64,000 nucleotides of DNA, taken from positions 27,377-91,376 of the forward strand of contig DFEG01000012.1 in assembly GCA_002369075.1 (NCBI GenBank). The letters are read 5' to 3'. Source of the stretch: Bacteroidales bacterium UBA3808 (lineage in GTDB: Bacteria > Bacteroidota > Bacteroidia > Bacteroidales > Paludibacteraceae). Of the stretch, positions 40,193-50,109 are shown piece after piece (position 1 is the stretch's first letter; the number at the start of each line of letters is the position of its first letter). Below the pieces are notes generated by a model. It was not told where the DNA came from. It worked only from the letters and a program-made list of their open reading frames with translations, and did not search any database. Position numbers and translations under genes: made by a program.

Positions 40193-43100
40193 AAAGACGA
40201 TTTTGTATAAGCAAATACGATATATATTACTGATTAGTCTAATTCTGTGGTTGCCTATGGCGGCCATGGGTGTTTCTGCCCAGACGAGGGGCAAGAGCCT
40301 GAAAGAACTGGTCGCTGAAGAGAAAGCCCGGAAGGAAGCTGAGAAAGCTGCCAAAGAGGCAGAAAAAGCCAAGGAGAAAGAGGAGGAGACAAAACGGGAG
40401 GCCGCCCGAAAAGCGCGGGAAGAACGGACCAAGAGAGCGTTGGAGGAGGTTGAGGCAGGGAAGACACCGGAAGAAGTAGCGGATTTCGTGACCGAGACGG
40501 ACAGCAGTTATTGGGCGCCCACGCGTGTCAGACAACTCGGAGCCCAGAATTTCGGAGAACTGACCAAGCCGGTAAGCACATTGGATCTGCAGGACCCGGA
40601 CAACATCACCACTACGGTTGAATACCGGCCGGAGACGGGCACGTACGTCATCCGCACGAAATTAGGAGACACGGACATCACGACGCCCTACATGCTGACA
40701 CAGGACGAGTACAACCACTACGCAGAGCGCCGGATCATGCACTCATACTGGCAGCAGAAGATAGGCGAAGTGGAGCATAACAACGAGAGCAAGTTCGACA
40801 TCACCGACATGAAGTTCAACATCGGTCCCGCGGACAAAGTGTTCGGTCCCGGCGGTGTGCAACTGAAGATGCAGGGAAGTGCGGAGCTGCTCTTCGGTTT
40901 CAAGCATCAATATATTGAAAACCCATCTCTTACATTACGTGCAAGGAACAATAACATCTTCGATTTCGACGAGAAGATCCAAGCCAGTATTCAAGGTAAG
41001 GTGGGTCAGAAGCTGAACTTCAACATGTCCTACAACACCGAGGCTTCTTTTGCCTTTGACCAGCAGAACCTGAAACTGAACTACAAGGGCGAGGAGGATG
41101 ACATTATCCAGTCCTTGGAGGCGGGTAACGTGACGATGGATCTGCCGAGTTCGCTCATCCGGGGTAGTCAGGCGTTGTTCGGTCTCAAGGCGAACCTGAA
41201 ATTCGGCAAGCTGAAGATCCAGGCCCTGATTTCCCAGCAGAACAGCCAGGCACAGACGGTGAGCAGCAAGGGCGGTGCACAGATGACCAAGTTCGACGTG
41301 AGCGGCGACAGTTACGACGAGAACCGGCACTTCTTCCTGAGCCATTTCTTCCGCGACCACTACGAGGAAGCCATGGCGAGTGTACCTTACGTAGCGAGTG
41401 GCGCCAAGATCAACAAGATCGAGGTCTGGATCACGAACAAACGCGGTAACTATGACCAGGCGCGCAACATAGTAGCCTTCACCGACTTGGGCGAAAGCAG
41501 CCTGCATACGCAGCACAACTGGGGGGGGACACCGCGTACACTGCCGGACAACAACGCCAACGGGTTGTACGGGTTTGTACAGGGTACCGCGTTCCGCGAC
41601 CTGCAACAGACGAGCACCGTTCTGGAAGGACAGAACGGAATGGAAGGCGGCAGTGACTTCGAGAAGATTGAGAGCGCGCGCTTGCTCAACAGCAGCGAGT
41701 ACACACTCAACAGCGCCTTGGGATATATTTCGCTCAAATCGGCACTGAACCAGGACGAAGTACTGGCTGTCGCCTACGAGTACACCTATAACGGCAAAGT
41801 CTATCAGGTGGGTGAGTTCTCGACGGATCAGGTGAGCGACAGTAATGCCGTGGGGCAGAACAAATCCGTTGCCTTGGCGTTGAAGATGCTGAAGAGCAGC
41901 GCCAATGCACCCTACAGGAAGAACCGCGGTACGTGGGACCTTATGATGAAGAATATCTATTCGTTGGGGGCAACCAGTATTCAGGCGGACAAGTTCGAGT
42001 TGTACATCATGTACCGCAACGACTCGGTGGGCACGGACGTGCAGTACCTCAACGAGGGACCAGTTAGTGGCAAGCAGCTGTTGCGCGTAATGGATCTCGA
42101 CCGATTGGACCAGAAGCATAACGCAAGCCCCGATGGACGGTTCGATTTCTTGGAGGGCATCACGGTTTACTCAAGCGGAGGCAAGATCATCTTCCCTGTT
42201 CTGGAGCCTTTCGGAAGCCACTTGGCGTATGTGTTGGGCAACGACAGCCGGCTGGTAAACAAATACTGTTTCCAGGAGTTGTACGACTCGACGCTGGTCA
42301 TTGCACAGGAGATGAGCGAAAAAAACAAGTTCCACCTTACCGGTAAATACAAAGGAACCAACGGCAGCGAGATCCGTCTGGGTGCGATGAATGTGCCGAG
42401 AGGCTCGGTGACGGTGACCGCCGGTGGTGCCACACTGATAGAGAACGTCGATTATACCGTGGACTACACCATGGGAACAGTGACGATCTTAAACACGTCC
42501 ATCCTTGAGAGCGGTACGAATGTGGATGTGAAGTTGGAGAACCAGAGCACGTTCTCCATGCAGCGTAAGAGCCTCTTCGGAGCCCACCTGGAGTACGAGT
42601 TCAACAAGGATCTGGTAATCGGCGGAACGATCATGCATCTGCGCGAACGGCCGCTGACAACGAAGGTGAACACGGGTATGGAACCGTTGGCGAACACCAT
42701 CTGGGGTATCAACGGTAGTTGGAAGACGGAGATGCAGTGGCTGACCAACGCGATTGACAAGATTCCATGGATTACGGCAACCGCTCCGTCCACCTTCCAG
42801 ATAAACGCAGAGTTCGCACACCTCATCCCCGGACACACGAGCGATGTGGGCAAGGTAGGTACGGCGTATATCGATGATTTCGAGAACACTACGACCAATA
42901 TTGACGTACATTACCCCAGTTACTGGTTCTTGGCATCCACGCCGAGTGTTTTCGCGGAGTCGAAGGACATCAACCGGACGAGTTACAACAAGAACCGCGC
43001 ACATCTGTCGTGGTTTGCCGTTGATCCTATTTTCGGCTACCCGCAGACAAACACGCCGGCACATATCCGCAACGATTTGGCGGCGCTGAGTGATCACCGC

Positions 43101-46100
43101 ACGCGTATCGTCTATCAGGATGAGATCTATCCTAACAAACAGGAGGCGAGCAACGTAGATACGAAACTGCCTATCCTCAACTTAGCGTACTACCCTACCG
43201 ACCGCGGACAGTATAATATCTCCGCAAGCGAAATCGGCTCTGACGGTCACCTGACGAACCCCAAACAACGCTGGGCGGGTATCATGCGGAGGTTGGACAA
43301 CACCGATTTTGAACGGGCTAATATTGAGTATATCCAGTTCTGGCTGATGGATCCGGCACTGACCAACCCGGAGGGTTATGAAGGCGAGCTGTACATCAAC
43401 CTCGGTGACATTAGCGAGGATATTTTGCGCGATGGGAAAAAGGCGTTCGAGCATGGTTTGCCCGTCTCGGCGGTGGATCAGGGACGCATCGACAGTACCA
43501 TCTGGGGTTATATCCCGAGGACGACAAGCACGGTGGTAGCGTTCAGCAACGAAGCTGGTTCGCGGGCGATGCAGGACGTCGGTCTGAACGGTTTGAGTAC
43601 GGCTCAGGAGCAGAACTGGCCGGCTTACCGGCAGTACCTCGCGGACCTTCAGACACGCGTCTCACCGGAGATCTGGGACAGTTGGGAGAACGACCGCTTC
43701 TCACCGCGTAACGACCCCGCGGGTGATAATTTCCATTACTACAGAGGTTCGGACTACGATAGAGAAGAAGTGCCTATTCTGGAACGCTACAAACACTATA
43801 ACGGAACGGAAGGCAACTCGCCCGCTACCGAGCAGCAGACGGAGAGTTACGGTACCGCCGCAACCCTTACGCCGGATATAGAGGACATCAATCAGGATAA
43901 CACCCTCAACGAGTACGAGAAATACTACCAGTACAAAGTGATTCTCCGTCCGGACATGCTGGACGTGGGCAAACAGCATATTACGGAGAAGAAAGTAAGG
44001 CGCGTAACATTGCGTAACGGTCAGACAGCCGATGTAACGTGGTACCAGTTCAAGATTCCTCTCAAGGGAGATAGTTCAACGGTACAGAAGATCGGTTCTA
44101 TCCGTAACTGGAAATCCATCCGTTTCATGCGTATGTACCTCACGGGCTGCGAGAAAGAGACGCATCTGCGTTTCGCCACGCTGGATCTCGTTCGTGGCGA
44201 CTGGAGGCAGTACACGCGTGACCTCGCACCTGTCGGCACGGCGGTCAACACAGGCGCGTCCATTGATGTACAGACCGTTAATATTGAGGAGAACAGTACC
44301 CGCACACCGGTGAACTACGTATTGCCGCCGGGCGTGACGAGACAGACCGACCCGGGGCAGGCACAGCTTATCGCCCAAAACGAGCAAGCAATGGTGCTGA
44401 GGGTTATGAACCTCAGTCCGCGTGACGCACGTGCCATGTACAAGAACACAGGGTACGACATGCGCCAGTACAAGAACCTGCAGATGTTTGTACACGCGGA
44501 GCAGATGAGTGCAGTCGATCCCGAACTGAAAGACGGCGATCTGAGCTGTTTCATCCGCTTGGGCTCGGATCTGAAGAACAACTACTACGAATATGAGATT
44601 CCGCTGCATTTGACGACCCCAGGACAGTATAACAACAACTCGACGATGGACCGCGAGACAGTTTGGCCGAAGGAAAACATGTTCGATTTCCCGCTACGTG
44701 CGCTGACGGATGCCAAGACTGCCCGTAACAAAGCCAAGAGAGCGGGCAATGACGGGGTGAGCAACACCATCCCGTACGTGATTTATGACGACGCGAACGA
44801 CAAGCCGCAGAACAAGATCACCGTGCTCGGTAACCCGACCTTGGAGGACGTGAGCACCATCATGATCGGTGTGCGCAACAACGGACAGCACGACGCGAGC
44901 GGAGAGATCTGGGTGAACGAGTTGAGGCTCAACCAGTTCAACGAGCAAGGCGGTGTAGCAGCAATGGCGAACGCAGCCCTCGCCATCAGCGATTTAGCCC
45001 AACTGAACGTATCCGGACGGTTGGAGACAGCGGGCTACGGTTCTATCGAAAGCAATGTGCTGGACAGGAACATGGACAACTTCTACCAGGTAGCCGTCAG
45101 TGCGGCTCTTGAAGGTGGACGGCTCTTCCCGGAGAAAGCAAAGATTCAGATGCCGCTCTACGTATCGTACAGCAATGAGACCACCAGCCCGGACTACGAC
45201 CCGTTGGATACCGACGTGAAGCTCAAAGAGACACTCGACAGTTATGACAGCAAAGAGAAGCGGGATTCTATCAAGAACATGACCAACACGGTGCATGAGT
45301 CCACCTCCTTCTCGGTAAGTAACCTCAAGGTGAATATCCACTCGAAGAAGAAAGACATGTTCTACGACCCTGCTAACTTCTCTATCTCGGCGTCGTACAA
45401 CAAGCAGAACGAGCACTCGCCGGAGATGGAGAAGAATATCACGACCGACCATAAGGGTTCGTTCCAGTATTCCTATAACTTCAACCCGAAGCCGTGGGAG
45501 CCGTTCAGCAAAGTGGAGAAAGTACAGAAAGTAAAGGTACTGAAGGAGATGAACTTCTACTACCTGCCGCAATCATGGGCGTTCAGTACGAACATGCACC
45601 GCACGTTCACTCACATGAAGATGCGCGACTTAGCGGGTGCCTCGGTGGAGGCCATGGACCTGACGTACAGCAAGGACTTTACATGGGACCGCAACGTGGA
45701 TATCAAATACGATCTGACGAAGAACATGAAGTTCTCGTTCCAGAGCGCAATGAACGCTATCATCGACGAGGGCAAGTACACTCCGGAAATCCTGAAGAGC
45801 GGTTATTTCGATGAGCAGTTTAACCACGACAAGTACGAAGCATGGCGGGACACCATCCAGCGGTCGCTGGCAAAGTTCGGTTCGCCGTACACTTATCAAC
45901 AGGTCTTTACGGCGTCGTGGAATGTGCCGCTCAACCGTATTCCCGGTTTGGACGCTTTGACCGCCAACGGATCGTACAATGCCAACTACAACTGGACCCG
46001 TACCGCCTCGACCACCAACGGTGTGGATCGCGGTAATGTGGTCAGCAGTACGCAAACCTGGCAGGTGGACGGAGGTATCAATTTCGAGACATGGTACGGG

Positions 46101-47834
46101 CAATCCAAGTACTGGAAGAATATGACCCAGCGGTACACCGGACGTAGTTCAAGGCGCAACTTCCGCCCCAAGACTTACACCCAGACAGTGAAACTGACCA
46201 AGGGTGAGGAGATTGAGATCACCCACCGGCTGAACAGCGAGCTTATCCGCGTGAGCGTGACGGACGAGAACGGCAGACCGATTGCAGTCACCAGCCGCCC
46301 TTCAGGCAATACGAAGATGAAGATCACGCCGAAGGCGAGCTGCGAGCAAGCTACCGTGACGGTGACGACCAGAGACCCGAACGAGCGCACGCCGGCACAG
46401 GTGACGGCAGACATGTTTGCGTACGTCGGTACCATGTTCAGGAAACTGCAGGTGACCTACCGCGAGACGAACTCACTCACCGTTCCGGGCTTCATGCCGG
46501 AGGCGGGCTTCATGGGACAGAAAATCGGTAGCGGTCCCAGTGCACCGGGCTTTGATTTCGCGTTCGGCTTCATTCCAAAGGACTTCATGGACCGTGCGCA
46601 ACGCAACAACTGGCTGTCCGGAGACACCTCTATCGTACAACCTGCGACCCGTGCACACACCTCCGATCTGGACATCAAACTGACACTCGAACCGCTGCCG
46701 GGACTCAAGATACAGATGAACGGCAAGCGGTATATGGCGCAATCGACATCCATCATCTACTCCTACGGTGATCTGCAAGAGAACATGACGGGTTCGTTCA
46801 ATATCACGCAGGTAGCTATCGGGACACTCTTCAGCCGGATTGGCAGTCAGGAGGAGAACTTCCGTAACAGCGCTTTCGACCGGTTCATCGCGAACAGGGA
46901 GGTAATGACCCACCGCGTGGAAGAGCAATATACCGGTACCACCTTGCCCAGTTCAGGATTCATGAGTAATATCCCCGTGGGGACCAAATACGATCCGACG
47001 AAACACGGTCGTGTGAGCCGCAACTCGGCGGATGTATTAGTACCGGCGTTCTTAGCTGCCTACACGGGGCGCGACGTGAACCGAGTCAGCATGAACCCGT
47101 TCTTGGGCATCCTCAAGATTTTGCCCAACTGGTCCGTGACCTACGACGGATTAGGCAAACTGCCGTGGATGAAGGATCATTTCAAATCCGTGACGCTGAC
47201 CCATGCTTACACCTGTAAGTACGCGATTGGTTCGTATAGTTCCTACTCCACATGGGTGGGCAACGACAACAGCAACAAGCAAGTCGGTTTCGTGCGCGAC
47301 GTAACCACCGATGCACCGCGGCCGTCCTCGGCGTACGATATATCGAACGTAACCCTGACCGAGGCTTTCTCGCCGCTCATCGGCGTGAACCTGACAATGA
47401 AGAACTCGCTTAATATCAAGGCGGAGTACCGCAAGCAGCGTAACCTGGCACTCAACGTAACGTCCGTACAGCTGACGGAGGGTCACACCAGCGAGTTCGT
47501 TATCGGCGGCGGATATACCATCAAGAACCTCAGTTTCATCGCCAAGAACAAAGACGGCGGTCAGAAGAAAGTGAGCAACGACCTGAAACTGCAAGTTGAT
47601 GTGTCATACAAAGATGTGAAGATGCTGCTCCGCAAGGTAGAGGAAGGTATAACCCAGGCATCGAGCGGAAACAAAGTGTTAGGCATCAAGATCTCGGCAG
47701 ACTACGTACTGAGCCAGAAGATCAACCTGCAGCTCTTCTACGACCACCAGGGCACGACGCCGCTCATCAGCAGTTCCTACCCCGTCAAGTCGGATAACGT
47801 AGGTATAAACATCAAACTAATGCTGACGAGGTAA
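40176..47834 (+). CDS. sprA: T9SS translocon / gliding protein SprA (Sov)
   Basis: 2552 residues, matching the giant SprA/Sov proteins that form the outer-membrane T9SS pore. Signal peptide (~13-36, 'YILLISLILWLPMAAMGVSAQ'), then an unusual Lys/Glu/Ala-rich helical stretch (~39-100), then the body with many amphipathic strands, e.g. 'AGNVTMDLPSSLIRGSQALF' and 'VDYTMGTVTILNTSILESGT', and a barrel end 'NVGINIKLMLTR'. It secretes CTD-bearing proteins such as the two at 50110-57042. The ATG lies inside a dispersed hairpin repeat; TTG at 40203 is an alternative that would still keep the signal peptide. Confidence 0.95.
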   Translation: MPAKRTKTILYKQIRYILLISLILWLPMAAMGVSAQTRGKSLKELVAEEKARKEAEKAAKEAEKAKEKEEETKREAARKAREERTKRALEEVEAGKTPEEVADFVTETDSSYWAPTRVRQLGAQNFGELTKPVSTLDLQDPDNITTTVEYRPETGTYVIRTKLGDTDITTPYMLTQDEYNHYAERRIMHSYWQQKIGEVEHNNESKFDITDMKFNIGPADKVFGPGGVQLKMQGSAELLFGFKHQYIENPSLTLRARNNNIFDFDEKIQASIQGKVGQKLNFNMSYNTEASFAFDQQNLKLNYKGEEDDIIQSLEAGNVTMDLPSSLIRGSQALFGLKANLKFGKLKIQALISQQNSQAQTVSSKGGAQMTKFDVSGDSYDENRHFFLSHFFRDHYEEAMASVPYVASGAKINKIEVWITNKRGNYDQARNIVAFTDLGESSLHTQHNWGGTPRTLPDNNANGLYGFVQGTAFRDLQQTSTVLEGQNGMEGGSDFEKIESARLLNSSEYTLNSALGYISLKSALNQDEVLAVAYEYTYNGKVYQVGEFSTDQVSDSNAVGQNKSVALALKMLKSSANAPYRKNRGTWDLMMKNIYSLGATSIQADKFELYIMYRNDSVGTDVQYLNEGPVSGKQLLRVMDLDRLDQKHNASPDGRFDFLEGITVYSSGGKIIFPVLEPFGSHLAYVLGNDSRLVNKYCFQELYDSTLVIAQEMSEKNKFHLTGKYKGTNGSEIRLGAMNVPRGSVTVTAGGATLIENVDYTVDYTMGTVTILNTSILESGTNVDVKLENQSTFSMQRKSLFGAHLEYEFNKDLVIGGTIMHLRERPLTTKVNTGMEPLANTIWGINGSWKTEMQWLTNAIDKIPWITATAPSTFQINAEFAHLIPGHTSDVGKVGTAYIDDFENTTTNIDVHYPSYWFLASTPSVFAESKDINRTSYNKNRAHLSWFAVDPIFGYPQTNTPAHIRNDLAALSDHRTRIVYQDEIYPNKQEASNVDTKLPILNLAYYPTDRGQYNISASEIGSDGHLTNPKQRWAGIMRRLDNTDFERANIEYIQFWLMDPALTNPEGYEGELYINLGDISEDILRDGKKAFEHGLPVSAVDQGRIDSTIWGYIPRTTSTVVAFSNEAGSRAMQDVGLNGLSTAQEQNWPAYRQYLADLQTRVSPEIWDSWENDRFSPRNDPAGDNFHYYRGSDYDREEVPILERYKHYNGTEGNSPATEQQTESYGTAATLTPDIEDINQDNTLNEYEKYYQYKVILRPDMLDVGKQHITEKKVRRVTLRNGQTADVTWYQFKIPLKGDSSTVQKIGSIRNWKSIRFMRMYLTGCEKETHLRFATLDLVRGDWRQYTRDLAPVGTAVNTGASIDVQTVNIEENSTRTPVNYVLPPGVTRQTDPGQAQLIAQNEQAMVLRVMNLSPRDARAMYKNTGYDMRQYKNLQMFVHAEQMSAVDPELKDGDLSCFIRLGSDLKNNYYEYEIPLHLTTPGQYNNNSTMDRETVWPKENMFDFPLRALTDAKTARNKAKRAGNDGVSNTIPYVIYDDANDKPQNKITVLGNPTLEDVSTIMIGVRNNGQHDASGEIWVNELRLNQFNEQGGVAAMANAALAISDLAQLNVSGRLETAGYGSIESNVLDRNMDNFYQVAVSAALEGGRLFPEKAKIQMPLYVSYSNETTSPDYDPLDTDVKLKETLDSYDSKEKRDSIKNMTNTVHESTSFSVSNLKVNIHSKKKDMFYDPANFSISASYNKQNEHSPEMEKNITTDHKGSFQYSYNFNPKPWEPFSKVEKVQKVKVLKEMNFYYLPQSWAFSTNMHRTFTHMKMRDLAGASVEAMDLTYSKDFTWDRNVDIKYDLTKNMKFSFQSAMNAIIDEGKYTPEILKSGYFDEQFNHDKYEAWRDTIQRSLAKFGSPYTYQQVFTASWNVPLNRIPGLDALTANGSYNANYNWTRTASTTNGVDRGNVVSSTQTWQVDGGINFETWYGQSKYWKNMTQRYTGRSSRRNFRPKTYTQTVKLTKGEEIEITHRLNSELIRVSVTDENGRPIAVTSRPSGNTKMKITPKASCEQATVTVTTRDPNERTPAQVTADMFAYVGTMFRKLQVTYRETNSLTVPGFMPEAGFMGQKIGSGPSAPGFDFAFGFIPKDFMDRAQRNNWLSGDTSIVQPATRAHTSDLDIKLTLEPLPGLKIQMNGKRYMAQSTSIIYSYGDLQENMTGSFNITQVAIGTLFSRIGSQEENFRNSAFDRFIANREVMTHRVEEQYTGTTLPSSGFMSNIPVGTKYDPTKHGRVSRNSADVLVPAFLAAYTGRDVNRVSMNPFLGILKILPNWSVTYDGLGKLPWMKDHFKSVTLTHAYTCKYAIGSYSSYSTWVGNDNSNKQVGFVRDVTTDAPRPSSAYDISNVTLTEAFSPLIGVNLTMKNSLNIKAEYRKQRNLALNVTSVQLTEGHTSEFVIGGGYTIKNLSFIAKNKDGGQKKVSNDLKLQVDVSYKDVKMLLRKVEEGITQASSGNKVLGIKISADYVLSQKINLQLFYDHQGTTPLISSSYPVKSDNVGINIKLMLTR

Positions 47835-47977
47835 TTGATAATTGATAGTTGATAGTTGATAATTGATAGTTGATAGTTGACAATTGATAGTTGATAGTTG
47901 ACAATTGATAGTTGATAGTTCTTAGCCCCAAAGGGGCACGATTATTTGACAAGTCAAATTTTGATAGTTGATAGTTG
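47835..47977. repeat. TTGATAR heptad array with embedded hairpins, upstream copy
   Basis: After the sprA stop there are about twelve units TTGATAA/TTGATAG/TTGACAA (47835-47918), then a 48-bp block (47919-47966) with hairpins GCCCC-AAA-GGGGC and ATTTGAC-AA-GTCAAAT, then TTGATAG units. The array reaches into the TTG start codon (47975) of the NadR-like gene. The 48-bp block recurs exactly at 48541-48588. Confidence 0.9.
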
Positions 47978-48481
47978 TTCAAAGTAGGAATCATAGGACC
48001 GGAGAGTACGGGTAAGAGCACGTTGGCGCGGTACCTGGCAAAACGCTACAAGGGGCTTTATGTGCCGGAGTACGCGCGGGAGTTTGTGGAGGACAAAGGT
48101 ACGACGGAAGTCACGTGGGACGAACTGTGCGGGATTGCCCGCCATCAAATAGAGCAAATCAGGTCCTATAGCGAAGCGGTCTTTGAGCGAAGCGGTCTTT
48201 CGTCTTTGAGCGAAGCGGTCGTCTTCTTTGATACGGAGCTGATTGTGACGAAGGTGTGGTTCGATTACGCGTTCGGGCGGGTGCCCGAGTGGTTGGAGGA
48301 GGCGGTCAAAGAGTATCCGATGAATGTCTATCTGCTCACCTACCCCGACACGCCGTGGGTGCCCGACAAAGCGCGGAGCAACGGTTCGGACGAGATACGG
48401 ATGGAGCTCTTCAACCGGTACGAGCAGGAGATACAGGCGACAGGCGTGCCGTACTATATTATTAAGCACGTTGATAGTTGA
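47975..48481 (+). CDS. NadR-type nicotinamide-nucleotide/riboside kinase-like ATPase
   Basis: 168 residues. P-loop 'GIIGPESTGKSTLARYLAKR', 'YVPEYAREFVEDKG' and 'VVFFDTELIVTKVW' are the AAA_28/NadR kinase pattern; it probably phosphorylates nicotinamide riboside for NAD salvage. Both ends are made of repeat: the TTG start and the last codons 'HVDS*' come from TTGATAG units, so the native C-terminus seems clipped. A hairpin-element cluster (48170-48228) inserts 'SEAVFERSGLSSLSEAV' next to the Walker-B-like strand. It may be functional or decaying. Confidence 0.75.
   Translation: MFKVGIIGPESTGKSTLARYLAKRYKGLYVPEYAREFVEDKGTTEVTWDELCGIARHQIEQIRSYSEAVFERSGLSSLSEAVVFFDTELIVTKVWFDYAFGRVPEWLEEAVKEYPMNVYLLTYPDTPWVPDKARSNGSDEIRMELFNRYEQEIQATGVPYYIIKHVDS
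48170..48228 (-). repeat. Three AAAGACC-type elements inside the NadR-like gene
   Basis: Plus strand reads AGCGAAGCGGTCTTTG three times with slightly different joins; it is the reverse complement of the CAAAGACCGCTTCGCT element seen in gldG and before sprA. In frame. Confidence 0.75.
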
Positions 48482-48608
48482 TAGTTGATAATTGATAATT
48501 GATAATTGATAATTGATAATTGATAATTGATAATTGATAATTCTTAGCCCCAAAGGGGCACGATTATTTGACAAGTCAAATTTTGATAATTTATAATTTT
48601 TAATTCTT
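48471..48608. repeat. TTGATAR heptad array with embedded hairpins, downstream copy
   Basis: TTGATAG then TTGATAA units (48471-48540), the exact 48-bp hairpin block (48541-48588), and TTGATAA-like units up to the DUF4301 start. With the array at 47835-47977 it brackets the NadR-like gene. Confidence 0.9.
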
Positions 48609-48614
48609 ACAACC

Positions 48615-49979
48615 ATGAATGATTTTAGTGCAAAAGACGTTGAGCAGTTACAGGCTCGCGGTATTTCAGTGGAGAAGGCGGAGGCGCAGTTGGCATGTTT
48701 CCGTACCGGTTTTCCCGAGTTAGACATTGTAGCGCCGGCTTCAACGAAGAAGGGTATTCTTGCCCCGAAACGCGCGGAGCAGGAGAAATATATCGAGGCA
48801 TGGCATCAGTACCTCAAGGAGGGGCACAAGATTCTCAAGTTCGTGCCGGCTTCAGGTGCCGCGAGCCGCATGTTCAAAAACCTGTTCCAATACTTGGAGG
48901 ACGGCATAGAGACACCGTTCATTCAGGAGTTTCTGGCGCACAAGGACCAGTTTGCATTCGGTCCGCAGTTAGCCGGCAAGGAAGGTCAGGAGGCGGTGCG
49001 TTATCTGCTGGAGGATATGCACTACGGCGAGCTGCCGAAAGGATTGCTCCTCTTCCATAAATACCGCGACGGCGCGCGTACGCCGGCGTTGGAGCACTTA
49101 GTAGAAGGTGCACAGTACTGCGCGGAACCCGCTGAAGATGGTAAGAGACCCGAGGTCTTCCTGCATTTCACGGTAAGCCATGACCACCTGCCTCTCTTCC
49201 GTCAGCACATAGCCGACCACCTCAAGAAGTTCGAGGACAAGTACGGCGTGAAGTACGATGTGACTTTCAGCGAGCAGTTGCCGAGCACCGACACGATTGC
49301 TGCCAATCCGGACGGCACACCGTTCCGTACGAAGGACGGCAAGCTGCTCTTCCGTCCGGGCGGTCACGGCGCGCTGATTGAGAACCTGAACCGGCAGGAC
49401 GCCGACATCGTCTTCATTAAGAACATTGACAACGTCGTGCCCGACAGGCTGAAGAAAGACACGATCCGCTACAAGCAGATCCTCGCGGGTGTGCTGGTAA
49501 CGGAGCAGAAACGTGTCTTTGAGGCGCTCAAAAACCCCGATCTGAGCGATGAGGAGCGTGCCAAACTGAACCGGCCTATCCGCGTCTGCGGCGTAGTGAA
49601 GAACACGGGTGAGCCCGGTGGCGGTCCGTTCCTGGTACGCGAGGCGGACGGTTCGATCAGTTACCAGATCCTCGAGTCCAGCCAGATCAGCGACCCCGAG
49701 CTGATGAAACAGAGCACCCACTTCAATCCGGTGGACCTCGTGTGTGCCATCCGCGACTACGAGGGCAAGCCGTTCGACCTGCCTAAGTACGTGGATCCGC
49801 AGACGGGCTTTATCTCCTCCAAGTCGAAGGACGGCAAGGAGCTGCTGGCATTGGAGTTACCGGGATTGTGGAACGGTGCCATGAGCCGCTGGAACACCAT
49901 CTTCGTAGAGGTGCCGGTGAGCACGTTCAACCCCGTTAAGACGGTGAACGACCTGCTCCGCGAGCAGCATCAAGCTTGA
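48615..49979 (+). CDS. DUF4301-family protein
   Basis: 454 residues; the DUF4301 pattern is visible at 'QARGISVEKAEAQLACFRTG', 'LKFVPASGAASRMFKNLFQY', 'RPGGHGALIENLNRQDADIV' and 'IFVEVPVSTFNPVKTVNDLL'. The core resembles a nucleotidyltransferase/pyrophosphorylase fold (the 'PASGAASRMFK' loop), but no reaction is established to my knowledge. Cytoplasmic, no signal peptide. Followed by a terminator at 50081-50104. Confidence 0.88.
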   Translation: MNDFSAKDVEQLQARGISVEKAEAQLACFRTGFPELDIVAPASTKKGILAPKRAEQEKYIEAWHQYLKEGHKILKFVPASGAASRMFKNLFQYLEDGIETPFIQEFLAHKDQFAFGPQLAGKEGQEAVRYLLEDMHYGELPKGLLLFHKYRDGARTPALEHLVEGAQYCAEPAEDGKRPEVFLHFTVSHDHLPLFRQHIADHLKKFEDKYGVKYDVTFSEQLPSTDTIAANPDGTPFRTKDGKLLFRPGGHGALIENLNRQDADIVFIKNIDNVVPDRLKKDTIRYKQILAGVLVTEQKRVFEALKNPDLSDEERAKLNRPIRVCGVVKNTGEPGGGPFLVREADGSISYQILESSQISDPELMKQSTHFNPVDLVCAIRDYEGKPFDLPKYVDPQTGFISSKSKDGKELLALELPGLWNGAMSRWNTIFVEVPVSTFNPVKTVNDLLREQHQA

Positions 49980-50041
49980 GCTAAGGCTCGTTATGACTCG
50001 CGATTTCATCGCTCGATGGAAACTCGCCTTGCTCTACGCTT

Positions 50042-50065
50042 CCCCACAGATTAAAATCTGCGGGG
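50042..50065. repeat. Palindrome CCCC-a-CAGATT-aa-AATCTG-c-GGGG
   Basis: Imperfect palindrome followed by GGCCCC. Same layout as 58294-58317 (CCCG, AAAATT-AA-AATTTT, CGGG, then GACCCC). Possibly members of one repeat family or part of a transcript end. Confidence 0.5.
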
Positions 50066-50080
50066 GCCCCAGATAAAAGA

Positions 50081-50104
50081 AAAGGCTGCCGGTTGGCAGC
50101 CTTT
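50081..50104. terminator. Bidirectional terminator between DUF4301 and T9SS-cargo genes
   Basis: Perfect 10-bp stem AAAGGCTGCC / GGCAGCCTTT with loop GGTT, followed by a T run on the plus strand and preceded by an A-rich stretch that gives T residues on the minus strand. It serves both convergent genes. Confidence 0.88.
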
Positions 50105-50109
50105 CTTTT

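Noticed and set aside
40935..42119. Long minus-strand open frame (394 codons) inside sprA
   Set aside because: Antisense shadow of a G+C-rich, strongly coding gene; composition is not protein-like and no family is recognised. Similar shadows at 483-1403, 15607-15951, 20421-21155, 27587-28444 and 53443-54546 were dropped for the same reason.
47835..48608. CRISPR array from the regular TTGATAR repeats
   Set aside because: The units are 7 bp with no spacers, and no cas genes are present.
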